Below, piece by piece: positions 1 through 9,279 of a DNA stretch of 42,117 bases. The translations under genes and the position numbers were made by a program. The stretch's first letter is position 1. The number at the start of each line of letters is the position of its first letter. This stretch comes from Drouetiella hepatica Uher 2000/2452. Lineage in GTDB: Bacteria; Cyanobacteriota; Cyanobacteriia; Elainellales; Elainellaceae. Where the stretch lies: contig JAHHHD010000044.1 of assembly GCA_019359505.1 (NCBI GenBank), positions 1-42,117 of the forward strand. The letters are read 5' to 3'. The notes under the pieces were generated by a model. It did not search any database and was not told where the DNA came from. It worked only from the letters and a program-made list of their open reading frames with translations.

Positions 1-1
1 T

Positions 2-52
2 AATAGTTTTTTGGAAGTGTCGCGCTCCGCGCGACACTTCCAAAAAACTATT
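2..52. repeat. Long perfect palindrome downstream of urtA
   Basis: Positions 2-25 pair perfectly with 29-52, giving a 24-bp stem with a 3-nt loop. The stem has an A/T-rich base with a run of six T and a G/C-rich tip (CGCGC/GCGCG). It lies about 70 bp past the urtA stop, where further urt genes would be expected outside the window. It could act as an attenuator or mRNA-stability hairpin, but no T-run follows the stem on the minus strand, so a simple intrinsic terminator is not shown. The hairpin at 15004-15045 has a similar T6/CGCG architecture, which suggests a dispersed element. Confidence 0.8.
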
Positions 53-123
53 GGGTTTTATTTTGTACACGATCCTTAGAACGAAGGACTGAGAGCTAGT
101 CGCTTCAGTCCTTTGTTTGGCGA

Positions 124-1473
124 TTAGCCCTTGAATTTACCGGGTGTGTCCGGAGCGCTTACGCCTGTCTTTGTCCAGTCGCAGGTGTAACCTTTGGTTT
201 CAGCAACATACTGGTTCCAGGGCAGCGGATCGACGGGTTGAGCGGTTTCGTAGACAATACTGAATAACCCGTCATCCCTGACTTCCCCAATCCGCACAGT
301 CTTGGAAATATGGTGGTTAGAATTCATCTTCACCGGCCCTTCTGGAGCAGCAAAGGCCTGACCGTAAGCAGCTTCCCGCACTTTCTCCAAATCGGTTGGC
401 GTTCCAGCAGATCCCGCTTTTTCAACCGCCTGCTTCCAAATGTTGACCGAGATGTAGGCTGCTTCCATGGGGTCATTGGTGACTCGCTCTGCGCCATACT
501 TGGCTTTGAACGCATCCACATACTTTTTGTTTTCGGGAGATTCTACCGTCTGGAAGTAATTCCACGCCGCATACTGCCCCTTGAGGAAGTCTACACCGAT
601 CGCCTTAACTTCTTCTTCGGCAATACTCACAGACATGACAGGATACTTATCGACCGTCAAGCCCGCGCCCTGCATTTGCTTGAAGAATGCAACGTTACTG
701 TCACCGTTTAGGGTGTTGTAGATTACCCCACCGTTGGGCAGCGCCGAACGAATTTTTGCGATGATAGCCGCAACTTCGGTATTGCCGAGAGGCAGATAGT
801 CTTCGCCTACGGTTTTGCCACCCTTGGCCGCTAGCTGTGCCTTGATGATGGTGTTAGCGGTACGAGGGAAAACGTAGTCAGAACCCACGAGGTAGAAATC
901 TTTACCCTTGTTTTCCAGCAGCCAATCTACAGATGGCTCAATTTGCTGGTTGGGCGCGGCACCTGTGTAGAAAATATTTTTGGAGCATTCTTGACCCTCA
1001 TACTGCACTGGGTAGTACAACATGTGATTCTTCTCTTCAAACACAGGCAGTACAGCTTTACGGCTAGCCGAAGTCCAGCAGCCAAAGATCACGACGACCT
1101 GATCTTCATCAATCAACTTTTTGGCTTTTTCAGCAAAGGTAGGCCAATCAGAGTTGCCGTCTTCCAAAATCGCCTGAATTTGCTTGCCGCCGATGCCGCC
1201 TGCGCTGTTGATTTCTTCGATCGCCAATTGCGTCGAGTCCACCACGCTCTTCTCGGAGATCGCCATCGTGCCGCTAAGAGAATGCAGAATGCCGACCTTA
1301 ATCACATCGCCAGCCGCCGCTGCTGGAGAGGCAGAAGCATCAGAACTTGCTGCGCTAGCCGCAGGAGACTCGCTGGTGGTGGGGCTACTGGCACAGGCCT
1401 TGAGTAGAATACTCGTTCCCAAGGTAGCAGAACCATACAGCAGAAACTTACGCCGACCAAATTGCCTATTCAT
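124..1473 (-). CDS. urtA: Urea ABC transporter substrate-binding lipoprotein UrtA
   Basis: UrtA captures urea outside the cytoplasmic membrane and delivers it to the UrtBCDE permease. The 449-residue product starts with a twin-arginine-like RRKFLLYG stretch (residues 7-14) and a lipobox LKAC with the predicted lipidated Cys27. A Ser/Ala/Pro-rich linker (about residues 28-54) follows, then a periplasmic-binding domain of the branched-chain amino acid/amide type (from [15 protein letters not shown]). The [14 protein letters not shown] region and the C-terminal [14 protein letters not shown] stretch are typical of UrtA. A GGAG sits 14 nt before the ATG. It lies downstream of ureEFG on the same strand, joining urea uptake to urease maturation. 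Control by NtcA is strongly suggested by the upstream site. Length is normal for the family. Confidence 0.97.
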   Translation of the reverse strand: MNRQFGRRKFLLYGSATLGTSILLKACASSPTTSESPAASAASSDASASPAAAAGDVIKVGILHSLSGTMAISEKSVVDSTQLAIEEINSAGGIGGKQIQAILEDGNSDWPTFAEKAKKLIDEDQVVVIFGCWTSASRKAVLPVFEEKNHMLYYPVQYEGQECSKNIFYTGAAPNQQIEPSVDWLLENKGKDFYLVGSDYVFPRTANTIIKAQLAAKGGKTVGEDYLPLGNTEVAAIIAKIRSALPNGGVIYNTLNGDSNVAFFKQMQGAGLTVDKYPVMSVSIAEEEVKAIGVDFLKGQYAAWNYFQTVESPENKKYVDAFKAKYGAERVTNDPMEAAYISVNIWKQAVEKAGSAGTPTDLEKVREAAYGQAFAAPEGPVKMNSNHHISKTVRIGEVRDDGLFSIVYETAQPVDPLPWNQYVAETKGYTCDWTKTGVSAPDTPGKFKG

Positions 1474-1531
1474 CTTAAAAATTACACACTCCTCATAGAG
1501 GGAAAACTATTTGCCACATCACGCTTTTGCG

Positions 1532-1577
1532 ATGTTAGAACCTGAGCAGGGTGCTAGTTGTAGCCTTAGATACAACT
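1532..1577 (-). promoter_or_regulatory. NtcA-activated promoter of urtA
   Basis: GTA-N8-TAC lies at 1560-1573, inside a perfect 7+7 palindrome (AGTTGTA at 1556-1562, TACAACT at 1571-1577). Read on the minus strand, exactly 22 nt separate it from TAACAT (1532-1537), which fits the cyanobacterial -10 consensus TAN3T. GTAN8TAC-N22-TAN3T is the known layout of class II NtcA promoters, where the site replaces the -35 box. The implied start of transcription is near 1525, about 50 nt before the urtA ATG. Site and spacing are read directly; binding is inferred. Confidence 0.9.
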
Positions 1578-1646
1578 GCACAGCTAGTCTACTGCCAGGG
1601 ATAGATGATCTTTTTTAAGTTTTATGAACCCGCAGAAAATAGCAGT

Positions 1647-2291
1647 CTATTTATGGGAAGCAAGCTGTGGAGAGACAGGCTTGCCCATATCAGGCTTGCC
1701 CATATGCAGAGCGATCAGGTTAATCACGGTTTCCAACCCCTGCTGAGTCTTGAGGTTGGTAAAGACGAAGGGTTTGCTGCCCCGCATCTTTGCAGCATCT
1801 CGCTCCATTACGCCTAAATCTGCACCGACCAGGGGCGCCAAGTCAATTTTGTTGATCACCAGCAGATCAGATTTGGTGATGCCGGGGCCGCCCTTGCGGG
1901 GAATTTTGTCTCCTGCCGCAACGTCAATCACATAGATCGTTAAATCTACGAGTTCTGGACTGAAGGTAGAGGCTAGATTATCGCCGCCACTTTCTACAAA
2001 AACGAGATCCAGCGGATAAAATTTCTGCTCTAGCTGCTCGATCGCCACTAAATTAATCGAGGCATCTTCCCGAATTGCCGTGTGCGGACAGCCACCCGTC
2101 TCAACTCCCACAATGCGATCGCGCTCCAAAGCTTGACTCCGCACTAAGAACTGCGCGTCTTCTTGGGTGTAAATATCATTCGTCACCACCGCAAGATTAA
2201 ACTGCTGCCGCAGCGCTTTGCAAAGCGCATCAACGAGGGCAGTCTTTCCAGAACCTACAGGGCCTGCAATTCCAACGCGAAAGGTTTGCAT
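1647..2291 (-). CDS. ureG: Urease accessory GTPase UreG
   Basis: UreG is the SIMIBI-class GTPase that drives nickel insertion into apo-urease together with UreE, UreF and UreD/H. The 214-residue product has the P-loop GPVGSGKT (residues 10-17), the nickel-binding CPH motif within [21 protein letters not shown], and the guanine-specificity motif NKIDL. A GGAG lies 6 nt upstream of the ATG, so this start is secure. The C-terminus carries a 15-bp in-frame tandem duplication (1676-1705) encoding [10 protein letters not shown], beyond the conserved domain. It lies between ureF and urtA on the same strand but is separated from ureF by an unusually wide gap of about 420 bp. Confidence 0.97.
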   Translation of the reverse strand: MQTFRVGIAGPVGSGKTALVDALCKALRQQFNLAVVTNDIYTQEDAQFLVRSQALERDRIVGVETGGCPHTAIREDASINLVAIEQLEQKFYPLDLVFVESGGDNLASTFSPELVDLTIYVIDVAAGDKIPRKGGPGITKSDLLVINKIDLAPLVGADLGVMERDAAKMRGSKPFVFTNLKTQQGLETVINLIALHMGKPDMGKPVSPQLASHK

Positions 2292-2711
2292 AATTTTCTC
2301 CGGTTCGGCGGCTAGTCAAAGGTAACTATAAGGTGTATGGTCTGAACTTTTGCTTGGAAACAAAAGTCTATACTCCTGCGTCCAGTTTCTCAGGTGGACA
2401 TGATTTAGACCTTGAGAAACGGGAATCATCAGGGATTAGCGTGTATCCCCAAAGGACATCCAACAAACTGGGTCAGACACTTCTTTCCCAACCCAAAATT
2501 CAGACTTTACTGCAAATAACACCCTTAAAGTAGTTGAGAATACTATGAACGCTTTAGACTGCCTTTTTACACCTTACACTACCTTAGTTCTTCATCTTGA
2601 AGCAATTTTCATCGCTCTATTCGATTGCCTAGAAGAGCGGGGTAGCGGTAGAAAGCCTGGCCGTTTCGATGAGCGTGGCAGCGGCAGAGTTCGTCCTATT
2701 TTCGCAGGAGC
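2292..2711. other. 420-bp gap splitting ureF from ureG
   Basis: Neighbouring ure genes elsewhere in this cluster are about 12 bp apart, so this gap is unusual. I see no recognisable gene on the minus strand. On the plus strand the only candidate is a 56-codon ORF at 2545-2715, described separately. The T-rich segment at 2545-2640 and the changed base composition could mark a decayed insertion, but no terminal inverted repeats or target duplication were found. Confidence 0.5.
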
Positions 2712-2715
2712 CTAA
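2545..2715 (+). CDS. Possible 56-residue protein antisense-adjacent to ureF
   Basis: ATG at 2545 with GAGAA seven bases before it opens a 56-codon frame. It has a hydrophobic N-terminal half ([20 protein letters not shown]) and a basic C-terminal half containing the segment RGSGR twice-like ([18 protein letters not shown]). It ends at TAA 2713-2715 and overlaps the 3' end of ureF by 4 bp on the opposite strand. I do not recognise the family. The amphipathic-then-basic pattern and compact gene boundaries argue for a real small protein. Equally, it could be a fragment of an inserted element. Confidence 0.35.
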   Translation: MNALDCLFTPYTTLVLHLEAIFIALFDCLEERGSGRKPGRFDERGSGRVRPIFAGA

Positions 2716-3425
2716 CTGCGAAACAACCTTGAATAAAGCGTTTCATGATTCATACTGGCGATCGCTAACCCCCAACCACAGTTTCCAAAATCCTCCTCTT
2801 TTTGTTGTAGAATTGCATCTACCGCTTTTTCCATCTGTGGATATAAATTGAGTAACAGGTGTTGTCCTTGAGTTTGTCCTAATGGAATCAATCGCACTCC
2901 TGCATTGACTAAGTTTGCGATCCAGCTATGCAAGTATCCTAAAAGAGCCGTATGGGAATCAATCTGCCAGTGGTGAGCAGCAATTGCAAAAGCGATCGCA
3001 AAGTTGCAGGGTTCTCCACAAGATGAAATGACAGGCTGGAGTTCCGGCTGGAGGGACAGCAAAAGCCGAGTGAGCGATCGCCCCATCTGCCAGCTTTGTT
3101 CTCGCATTTCTTCGGTTTCTCTCAAGGCGGATAGCCAGTCGTTCCAGTCGCTCAAAGTTTTAGCCCTAGCACTCTCAACAGCCGTGTTGCTCTCAACAGC
3201 CGTATTACACTCAACAGCCCTGTAAGCTCTGAGCAGCGCCGTTGCCTCTAGCCGAATAGTACCATAGCGCAACTCCTGCGTCAGCCAATCTTCTAAGCTA
3301 ATGGGATCTGTCACCGTTCCGCTCTGCACCATTGTCTCTAGCCCTTCCGAATAGCTATAGGCTCCGACAGGTAGTGCCGGACTGACCAATTGCAGCAATC
3401 GTAGCAAGGCTTGAGGTTGAGTCAT
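2712..3425 (-). CDS. ureF: Urease accessory protein UreF
   Basis: UreF acts in the UreD-UreF-UreG complex and gates GTPase-dependent nickel delivery to urease. The 237-residue, largely helical product has the family signatures [21 protein letters not shown] near the N-terminus, the central [12 protein letters not shown] segment and the C-terminal [22 protein letters not shown]. An unusual stretch around residues 72-85 ([18 protein letters not shown]) comes from an 18-bp unit repeated three times at 3172-3225. It adds a short Ala/Glu/Asn-rich insertion, probably in a loop. The gene starts 12 bp after ureE and is presumably co-transcribed with it. Confidence 0.95.
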   Translation of the reverse strand: MTQPQALLRLLQLVSPALPVGAYSYSEGLETMVQSGTVTDPISLEDWLTQELRYGTIRLEATALLRAYRAVECNTAVESNTAVESARAKTLSDWNDWLSALRETEEMREQSWQMGRSLTRLLLSLQPELQPVISSCGEPCNFAIAFAIAAHHWQIDSHTALLGYLHSWIANLVNAGVRLIPLGQTQGQHLLLNLYPQMEKAVDAILQQKEEDFGNCGWGLAIASMNHETLYSRLFRS

Positions 3426-3437
3426 GGAGTCGAGCGT

Positions 3438-3917
3438 CTAGTGGGGGTGCGAATGTGAGCGATCCTGTGCATGATCCTGTGCATGGCTCTGCTCCTGATA
3501 AGCCCCTGCTTCGGGCTGGAAAGGGAGCGTTGCTTCCGTAACCTGAAGCCCCATCTGAATCAGCATTGATCCTAAGACAGAATCGGTTGAAAGCCGCAGA
3601 TACTCAACGGCAACTTCTAGAGGCACATGGCGATTGCCTAAATGGTAGGCAGCTCGGAGCAGCTCTAGGGGCGTATGGGCCGTTATAGTCATCACGGGTT
3701 CTGGTTTAGCGATGACACGAACCATCGTTTCCCTATCCTCAGAGATCAGTAGATCTCCATGGTGCAGAACTGTACCTCTGGCCAATTGCAGATGAACACC
3801 CTGCCCTTGATCCGTATGGAAATGATGATGCGATCGCGTTCTTTCTTCAGCCGTCAAAGAAAGGGTGAGGTGGGCAACAATTAACGGATCGGCAGGAAGT
3901 CGATGAGTGAATACCAA
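3438..3917 (-). CDS. ureE: Urease nickel metallochaperone UreE
   Basis: UreE binds nickel and passes it to UreG for urease activation. The 159-residue product has the N-terminal peptide-binding domain (LTAEERTRSHHHF..) and the C-terminal metal-binding domain with YHLGNRHVPLEV, including the conserved nickel-binding His in GNRHVP. It ends in a His-rich tail (SHAQDHAQDRSHSHPH). Part of that tail is a 12-bp in-frame duplication (3461-3484) encoding AQDH/AQDR, so the tail appears to be lengthened by slippage. It is the first gene of the ureE-ureF-(gap)-ureG-urtA series. The urease subunits and ureD are not in the window. Confidence 0.96.
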   Translation of the reverse strand: MVFTHRLPADPLIVAHLTLSLTAEERTRSHHHFHTDQGQGVHLQLARGTVLHHGDLLISEDRETMVRVIAKPEPVMTITAHTPLELLRAAYHLGNRHVPLEVAVEYLRLSTDSVLGSMLIQMGLQVTEATLPFQPEAGAYQEQSHAQDHAQDRSHSHPH

Positions 3918-3970
3918 GGGCTGTACTTTAAAACAATAAAGGTAACTCTAGAACCTTACCAAACCCTTCG

Positions 3971-4548
3971 CTATCTTGGGAAACACTTGCCAAAGGCAAG
4001 CAGTAAAGGCAGTGAACCTTGCAGGCGGATTTTTCGTCGCAGGATCGCCCAAACAATATTCTGTTCTTTCGCCAGAAACTTTAGCCAGGTTTGACTGTCA
4101 GCCGTAATCATGAGACTAGCCGTACCCACATGACCCGCTTCAACTTGCAGGCTTTGATTGCGAATTACAACCGTGGCTTTATCTACTTCAGCCCCCACAG
4201 AATTGAAAGGGTAGATGGCATCTAGCCCTTTCGCTCGACCCCGCTCAAATGTCAGGGGCATTCCTCGCAAAAAGTTACGAATTGAGGTTGGGGTTAAAGT
4301 ATTGCCCACTCGTTTCACCTGCTTGTGAGGAAAACGTCGGCTCACATAGGCTTCAGCGTCGGATTCTGGTAAGCCCTGAGCCAACTGGTTGATGGTTTGA
4401 GGAGTGGAAGAGCGATCGCCACTAGAATCGTAAACTGAGTAACCAGTACACCACTAGGCTGCAATGCTTGATCAAAAAACTGCGTCACAACCCGTGAGGC
4501 TTTTCGTAAGTTAAAGCAAGTACATGAGTCTGCAACTTTACTGAGCAA
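3971..4548 (-). pseudogene. Broken MarR-like regulator joined to an SCP2-like domain
   Basis: Read on the minus strand, 4411-4548 encodes a segment that resembles the N-terminus of MarR-family regulators (CFNLRKASRVVTQFFDQALQPSG, then TQFTILVAIA). At about 4406 the frame shifts, and TPQTINQLAQGL (4370-4405), which looks like the start of the winged helix, continues in another frame. Without a stop it runs into GNTLTPTSIRNFLRGMP and a C-terminal region resembling SCP2 sterol-carrier domains (LKFLAKEQNIVWAILRRKIRLQGSLPLLLAFGKCF), ending at 3971. The DNA-recognition helix and wing appear missing. The simplest reading is a deletion fusing two neighbouring genes plus a frameshift. The family calls are from memory of motifs, and SCP2 is the less certain. 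Confidence 0.55.
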
Positions 4549-4614
4549 AGCTGAATTAATGAATGCTGACTGCGATTCCACAGCAAGAGTGTATGTACAC
4601 CTATTTATCGTGTC

Positions 4615-4650
4615 AATCAAAAAAGTAGGGTGAGCATTGCCCACCCTACT
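4615..4650 (-). terminator. Intrinsic terminator of clpC
   Basis: AGTAGGGTG and CACCCTACT form the stem (4624-4650, one internal mismatch, 3-nt loop). On the minus strand, T6 follows directly at 4618-4623. It lies 29 bp past the clpC stop codon. The stem has the GTAGGGTGGGC-type palindrome layout that is widespread in cyanobacteria, so the terminator may derive from a dispersed element. Confidence 0.85.
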
Positions 4651-4678
4651 CTAAAATTCAAACATTCAGCTCGGCGAT

Positions 4679-7153
4679 TTACTCAGCCGCTTGAGGCAAT
4701 AGCTCACGCTTTTCGCCTTGACGAACCTGCACCTGACCGTCATCATCGAGATCGACGATCGCAGTATCGCCATTCTTGACGCGACCAGAGAGGATTTCCT
4801 CTGCCAGCGAGTCTTCTAGAAGCCGCATGATGGCTCGACGCAGTGGACGTGCCCCATAGCTGGGGTTGTAGCCCTCTTCAATCAGACGATCGATGAAGCG
4901 ATCGGTGACTTCCAGCGTGATACCCTGCTCGTCGAGACGACCAAAGACTTCCTTCAACAGAATTGTGGAAATCTGCTTGATCTCCTCCTTCTTCAGCTGA
5001 CGGAAGACGATGATTTCGTCTAGACGGTTAAGGAACTCTGGACGGAAGTACTGCTTCAGCTCTTCGTTCACTAGAGACTTGATGCGGTTGTAGTTTGCTT
5101 CATCCACAGTGTCAGATGCGAAGTCAAAGCCCAAACCACCGCCTCCTTTCTCAATGACCTTAGAACCGATGTTGGAAGTCATGATCAGCAGCGTGTTCTT
5201 GAAATCTACCGTGCGTCCCTTGGCATCGGTCAGGCGACCATCTTCCAAGATTTGCAGCAGCATATTGAACACGTCAGGGTGCGCTTTCTCGATTTCGTCA
5301 AACAGCACAACCGTGTAAGGACGACGACGCACTGCCTCAGTCAGCTGACCCCCTTCGTTGTAGCCCACATAGCCCGGAGGCGAACCAATCAGCTTAGAAA
5401 CCGTGTGGCGCTCCATGAACTCAGACATGTCCAGACGAATCATCGCCTCTTCAGAGCCAAAGAAGTAGGTCGCCAATGTCTTCGCCAATTCAGTCTTACC
5501 AACCCCGGTTGGACCAGAGAAGATAAAGCTAGCGATCGGACGGTTGGGATTCTTCAATCCCACACGAGCACGGCGGATGGCGCGAGAAATCGCCTTAACG
5601 GCTTCTTCTTGCCCCACCATGCGCTGGTGTAAGGTGTCTTCCATGTGCAGCAGCTTCTCAGACTCAGACTCGGTGAGTTTGTTCACCGGAATGCCAGTCC
5701 AAGACGCAACAATCTGAGCGATGTCTTCCTCAGTGACGACTGGAGAATCTTCAGTTCCGTCAGCAGATTCTGCTTTCTTGTTCTGAGCGATCGCCCGAAT
5801 CTCTGCCTTAATTTCCATTTCCCGATCGCGCAGTTCACCCGCCCGATCAAAGTCCTGGGAACGAACCGCGTCGTCTTTATCCTTAAGAACCTGACGCAGT
5901 TCCCGATCCAGCTCTTTCGCTGCCGGGGGCAACTGAGAGTTGATCAAACGAACCCGCGAACCCGCTTCGTCCATCAAATCGATCGCCTTGTCGGGCAAGA
6001 ATCGATCGGAGATGTAGCGATCGGCTAGCGTAGCCGCAGCTTCTAAAGCTTCATCTAAGATCTTCAATTTGTGGTGCTGTTCATAGCGTTCGCGCAAACC
6101 GTGCAGAATCTCAATGGTTTCTGGAACGGTTGGCTCACCCACCATAACGGGCTGGAATCGTCGCTCTAGAGCGGCATCGCGTTCGATGTGCTTGCGATAC
6201 TCATCTAGCGTCGTTGCGCCAATACATTGCAGCTCTCCTCTTGCCAGAGCTGGCTTGAGGATGTTTGCAGCATCGATCGCTCCTTCGGCAGCACCCGCAC
6301 CAATCAGGGTATGAACTTCGTCGATCACCAGAATGACGTTTCCGGCCTGACGAATTTCATCCATGATCTTCTTGAGGCGCTCTTCAAACTCGCCTCGATA
6401 CTTCGTACCCGCAACCAGTAAGCCGATGTCCAGCGTCACAACGCGCTTGTCTTCCAAGATATCCGGGATATCGTTGTTCGAGATGCGCTGTGCCAGACCC
6501 TCGGCGATCGCGGTTTTACCCACCCCAGGCTCACCAATCAGAACAGGATTGTTCTTGGTGCGACGACCCAGGATTTGGATCACCCGCTCAATTTCCTTCT
6601 GGCGACCGACCACGGGGTCGAGTTTGCCATCGGCAGCCATTTGGGTCAGGTTAGAACCAAATTCGTCCAGAGTCGGAGTCTTTGTCCGTCCTTGACCACC
6701 ACCCGCAGAAACCTCAGCAGTTTCACCCAACATCCGGATCACCTGAGTACGAACCTTAGAGAGGTCAACACCCAAGTTTTCCAGCACCCGAGCCGCTACG
6801 CCTTCTCCTTCACGGATTAGACCAAGCAGCAAATGCTCTGTGCCGATGTAGTTGTGTCCGAGCTGACGAGCTTCTTCAAGAGATAGCTCCAAAACCCGCT
6901 TAGCTCTGGGCGTGAATGGAATTTCGACAGCGACGAAACCTGATCCCCGACCGATAATTTTCTCCACCTCAATCCGGGCATCTTTGAGGTTGACACCCAT
7001 GGATTTCAGCACCTTGGCGGCGACGCCGGTCCCTTCTCCAATCAGACCCAAGAGGATCTGCTCTGTTCCCACAAAATTGTGCCCCAGGCGACGAGCTTCC
7101 TCCTGGGCAAGCATAATCACCTTAATGGCTTTCTCAGTGAAGCGTTCAAACAT
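4679..7153 (-). CDS. clpC: ATP-dependent Clp protease ATPase subunit ClpC
   Basis: ClpC is the Hsp100 AAA+ unfoldase that feeds substrates to ClpP-type proteases. The 824-residue product has a double Clp N-domain (residues 1 to about 145), NBD1 with Walker A GEPGVGKT and Walker [10 protein letters not shown], a central coiled-coil/UVR stretch ([19 protein letters not shown]), NBD2 with GPTGVGKT and [12 protein letters not shown], a GGGLGFDF loop in the region that contacts ClpP, and the C-terminal D2-small domain (GARPLRRAI). I chose the ATG at 7153 ([10 protein letters not shown]) because it is the conserved ClpC start. An in-frame ATG at 7213 would add 20 unconserved residues. A terminator follows at 4615-4650. 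Confidence 0.97.
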   Translation of the reverse strand: MFERFTEKAIKVIMLAQEEARRLGHNFVGTEQILLGLIGEGTGVAAKVLKSMGVNLKDARIEVEKIIGRGSGFVAVEIPFTPRAKRVLELSLEEARQLGHNYIGTEHLLLGLIREGEGVAARVLENLGVDLSKVRTQVIRMLGETAEVSAGGGQGRTKTPTLDEFGSNLTQMAADGKLDPVVGRQKEIERVIQILGRRTKNNPVLIGEPGVGKTAIAEGLAQRISNNDIPDILEDKRVVTLDIGLLVAGTKYRGEFEERLKKIMDEIRQAGNVILVIDEVHTLIGAGAAEGAIDAANILKPALARGELQCIGATTLDEYRKHIERDAALERRFQPVMVGEPTVPETIEILHGLRERYEQHHKLKILDEALEAAATLADRYISDRFLPDKAIDLMDEAGSRVRLINSQLPPAAKELDRELRQVLKDKDDAVRSQDFDRAGELRDREMEIKAEIRAIAQNKKAESADGTEDSPVVTEEDIAQIVASWTGIPVNKLTESESEKLLHMEDTLHQRMVGQEEAVKAISRAIRRARVGLKNPNRPIASFIFSGPTGVGKTELAKTLATYFFGSEEAMIRLDMSEFMERHTVSKLIGSPPGYVGYNEGGQLTEAVRRRPYTVVLFDEIEKAHPDVFNMLLQILEDGRLTDAKGRTVDFKNTLLIMTSNIGSKVIEKGGGGLGFDFASDTVDEANYNRIKSLVNEELKQYFRPEFLNRLDEIIVFRQLKKEEIKQISTILLKEVFGRLDEQGITLEVTDRFIDRLIEEGYNPSYGARPLRRAIMRLLEDSLAEEILSGRVKNGDTAIVDLDDDGQVQVRQGEKRELLPQAAE

Positions 7154-7213
7154 GGCGTTACCGTACCACTTGGCGAACCGTTGAACTGATTTTAGCATAG
7201 GAAAATCACCCAA

Positions 7214-7495
7214 CTGTTACGAGCAAACAGTGAGTTAGGGTGGTGATTACCGAAGATCAGCAAAATTACATAGGAAATTCTTGGGGTCAAAGAAATTCCT
7301 GGGGATCAAAGCCAACCTTATTTCTCGAAGGAATTTTTTGGCTCCCAACCGATGATTTTTACGACAAGTTGGGGACGAAGTCAAGAGAAAATCATGAAAT
7401 TGTTAAGTTTATATACTCATGTTCCGGATCGACTAAATTCAACTAACGAAGTAGTAGGGGACAAGCGTCCTTAGCCGACTGTGCCAAAAGAGCCT
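7214..7495. other. clpC upstream region with a duplicated 18-19-bp motif
   Basis: No gene is supported here. GAAATTCTTGGGGTCAAA (7274-7291) is followed immediately by a near-copy with one extra base and one T-to-C change (7292-7310), about 120-155 bp before the clpC start. It may be a binding-site duplication in the clpC promoter or a chance tandem duplication. I see no clear -35/-10 pair to assign. Confidence 0.5.
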
Positions 7496-8572
7496 TTAAA
7501 GATTATCTGGGAAAGAGGTTAAGGATAGACCCAGTTTCTGGCAAAAACTCTCTTCATACGTTGCCAATTCCCAGTTCTTTGCAGCCTTAATTTGCGCTGG
7601 AGTAATGTACTCTGCGCCTCGAAAATCAGCGCCTTGCAGGTTAGCTCCATCCATCCTGGCATCTTGAAGTCTGGCGTTTTGCAGGTTTGCGTTTTGCAGG
7701 TTTGCCCCGCGCAAATCCGCCTTTCCAGCCCTTGCACCTGCAAGGGTGGCATCCTGAAGGTTGGCATTTCTCCAGTTGCTAAATCCGCCTATGATGGCTC
7801 GGCTCAGATTAGCTCCCTGTAAATTTGCGTCTTCAAGGTTACAATCCCACAACGAGGCATTTTCTAGCATTGCGCCGCGTAGGTCAGAGCCAGGAGCGAT
7901 CCTGTAAGCTCTTGCTTGATGAGGATCAAATCCTTGGGGAAAGCGCGTTGTCTCGTCATACAGTGCATGTCTAAACCAGACTTCATGGAAACTAGCGCCC
8001 CAAAAATCTGCTCCGAACAGACGCGATCGCTGCAAATAAACCGTGTTGAGCTTAGCATTGCGAAAGTTGGCTCGGCTCAGATCTGCCAATGTGAAAGAGC
8101 AGACTTCTAAATCAGCGTTTTCTAGGTTGATCTCTGCTAGATTTGCTCCTCCAACACTTATATCTCTGAGCTTGACCGAGTTTCCGACTTCATCTGCTTC
8201 TTTTGCCAATCTCTCTATTGCGATCCGCAGGGCGCTGCTAAAGAATCGACCGTCATCGCCTTTGCCCACTGCTCTTGCTGCATCAATAGCTTGCCAATAT
8301 TCAAACTGCCTGCGCTGCGAATCTTCTAGAACTCTCCGCTCCCATTTTGGAATCGCTCTTAAGAAGGTGATAACAACCGCTAGAACTCCCAGTTTTCCGA
8401 GCGCATCTAGCACCTTAATGAAAGGTGAATTGGTCAGAAGTAGCGCAAGCTGATTGGAAAATAAAAATATGACACTCAACGCGATCGCGATCGCCACCCA
8501 AATCTGCCACTCCTCGCGAAAGGTTTCCCAGAAAAGTTCAGTGATTTTACGTTTGGGCTGCTTTTTAGTCAT
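7496..8572 (-). CDS. Membrane-anchored pentapeptide-repeat protein
   Basis: The 358-residue product has two N-terminal hydrophobic segments (about residues 24-42 WVAIAIALSVIFLFS and 61-72), a charged region (RRVLEDSQRRQFEYWQAIDAAR), then A(D/N)LxX pentapeptide repeats in two blocks. The first is about residues 136-195 (GGANLAEINLENADLEVC..). The second is about 230-327 (LRGAMLENASLWDCNLEDANLQGANL.. to ANLQGADFRGA). Such repeats form a right-handed quadrilateral beta-helix. Their role in cyanobacteria is mostly unknown, so no function is assigned. It overlaps the end of rimI by 8 bp, so the two are probably co-transcribed. The closing segment ITPAQIKAAKNWELATY is common at the end of cyanobacterial pentapeptide proteins. 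Confidence 0.9.
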   Translation of the reverse strand: MTKKQPKRKITELFWETFREEWQIWVAIAIALSVIFLFSNQLALLLTNSPFIKVLDALGKLGVLAVVITFLRAIPKWERRVLEDSQRRQFEYWQAIDAARAVGKGDDGRFFSSALRIAIERLAKEADEVGNSVKLRDISVGGANLAEINLENADLEVCSFTLADLSRANFRNAKLNTVYLQRSRLFGADFWGASFHEVWFRHALYDETTRFPQGFDPHQARAYRIAPGSDLRGAMLENASLWDCNLEDANLQGANLSRAIIGGFSNWRNANLQDATLAGARAGKADLRGANLQNANLQNARLQDARMDGANLQGADFRGAEYITPAQIKAAKNWELATYEESFCQKLGLSLTSFPDNL

Positions 8573-9149
8573 GCTGTCCTATAGCTAAACCTGAGCCAAC
8601 TGCCAACTGCCAGCCCGATCGCCTTAACTGTTGGCTTATCGTCTCTTCCCATCCTCTTAATGTCTGAGGAAATTCTGGATGCTGCAATCCCTTTCGCCAC
8701 AAAATCAGCGCGTCTTCGCTCTGATCGCCCTCTTGATAGTAGTTGCGGCGTTTACCCACTTCCTGAAAGCCAAATTTTTGGTAGAGAGCGATCGCTCCCA
8801 CATTCGAGATTCTAACCTCCAGGGTTGCCCATTCCAACCCGCGCAGATGGGCTGAGGTTAAGAGCGCACAGAGCATCGCTTGCCCCAAACCCTGCCGCTG
8901 GTATTGGGGATCGATCGCCAGCACGGTAATATGCGCCTCCTCTAAAATTGCCCAGAGGCAGGCAATGCCAACCAAGGGCTGAGCACCTCGTTTGCACTGC
9001 GGCAGCAAAACTAATAAATCGCTGTTAGGACTATCTAGCTCTCGCTGGTAGCCTTCTAGCGTCCAGAGTCCGCCAAGGCATTGCCGATCCAGGGCAACAG
9101 CTTGCGGTAAGCGATCGGCAGTGAGGGGAGTGAGCGCCAGAAAATTCAC
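8565..9149 (-). CDS. rimI: Ribosomal protein S18 alanine N-acetyltransferase-like GNAT
   Basis: GNAT-fold acetyltransferase of the RimI type, which acetylates protein N-termini using acetyl-CoA. It has ILEEAHITVLAIDPQYQRQGLGQAML, containing the acetyl-CoA-binding R/QxxGxG/A loop (QRQGLG), followed by LEVRISNVGAIALYQKFGFQEVGKRRNYY, a RimI hallmark. The frame is open further upstream, but I chose GTG 9149 (VNFLALTPL). AAGG lies 5 nt before it, family homology begins there, and the longer version would overlap lysA, which is divergent at 9280. The product is 194 residues with a C-terminal extension of about 45 residues. It precedes the pentapeptide gene in a short minus-strand operon. Confidence 0.85.
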   Translation of the reverse strand: MNFLALTPLTADRLPQAVALDRQCLGGLWTLEGYQRELDSPNSDLLVLLPQCKRGAQPLVGIACLWAILEEAHITVLAIDPQYQRQGLGQAMLCALLTSAHLRGLEWATLEVRISNVGAIALYQKFGFQEVGKRRNYYQEGDQSEDALILWRKGLQHPEFPQTLRGWEETISQQLRRSGWQLAVGSGLAIGQHD

Positions 9150-9279
9150 AGAAGCCTTAGAAAGATAAGTCGGAGATAGACAGCCCTCAATTGTACACTG
9201 GGTATATCGTTCTCGTGGAATCGCGCGATCGCGCCCCCATTTCCTTGAGATATCTGACTGAAAAGGACAACGAATTCTC

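Noticed and set aside
310-1498. Plus-strand frames opposite urtA
   Set aside because: They are shadows of the intact urtA frame, with no domain resemblance or ribosome-binding sites.
2333-2533. 66-codon plus-strand frame in the ureF-ureG gap
   Set aside because: Composition and sequence look random and no start signal is visible; only the neighbouring 56-codon frame was kept as a weak candidate.
7240-7446. 68-codon frame upstream of clpC
   Set aside because: It runs through the duplicated motif and has no protein-like pattern.
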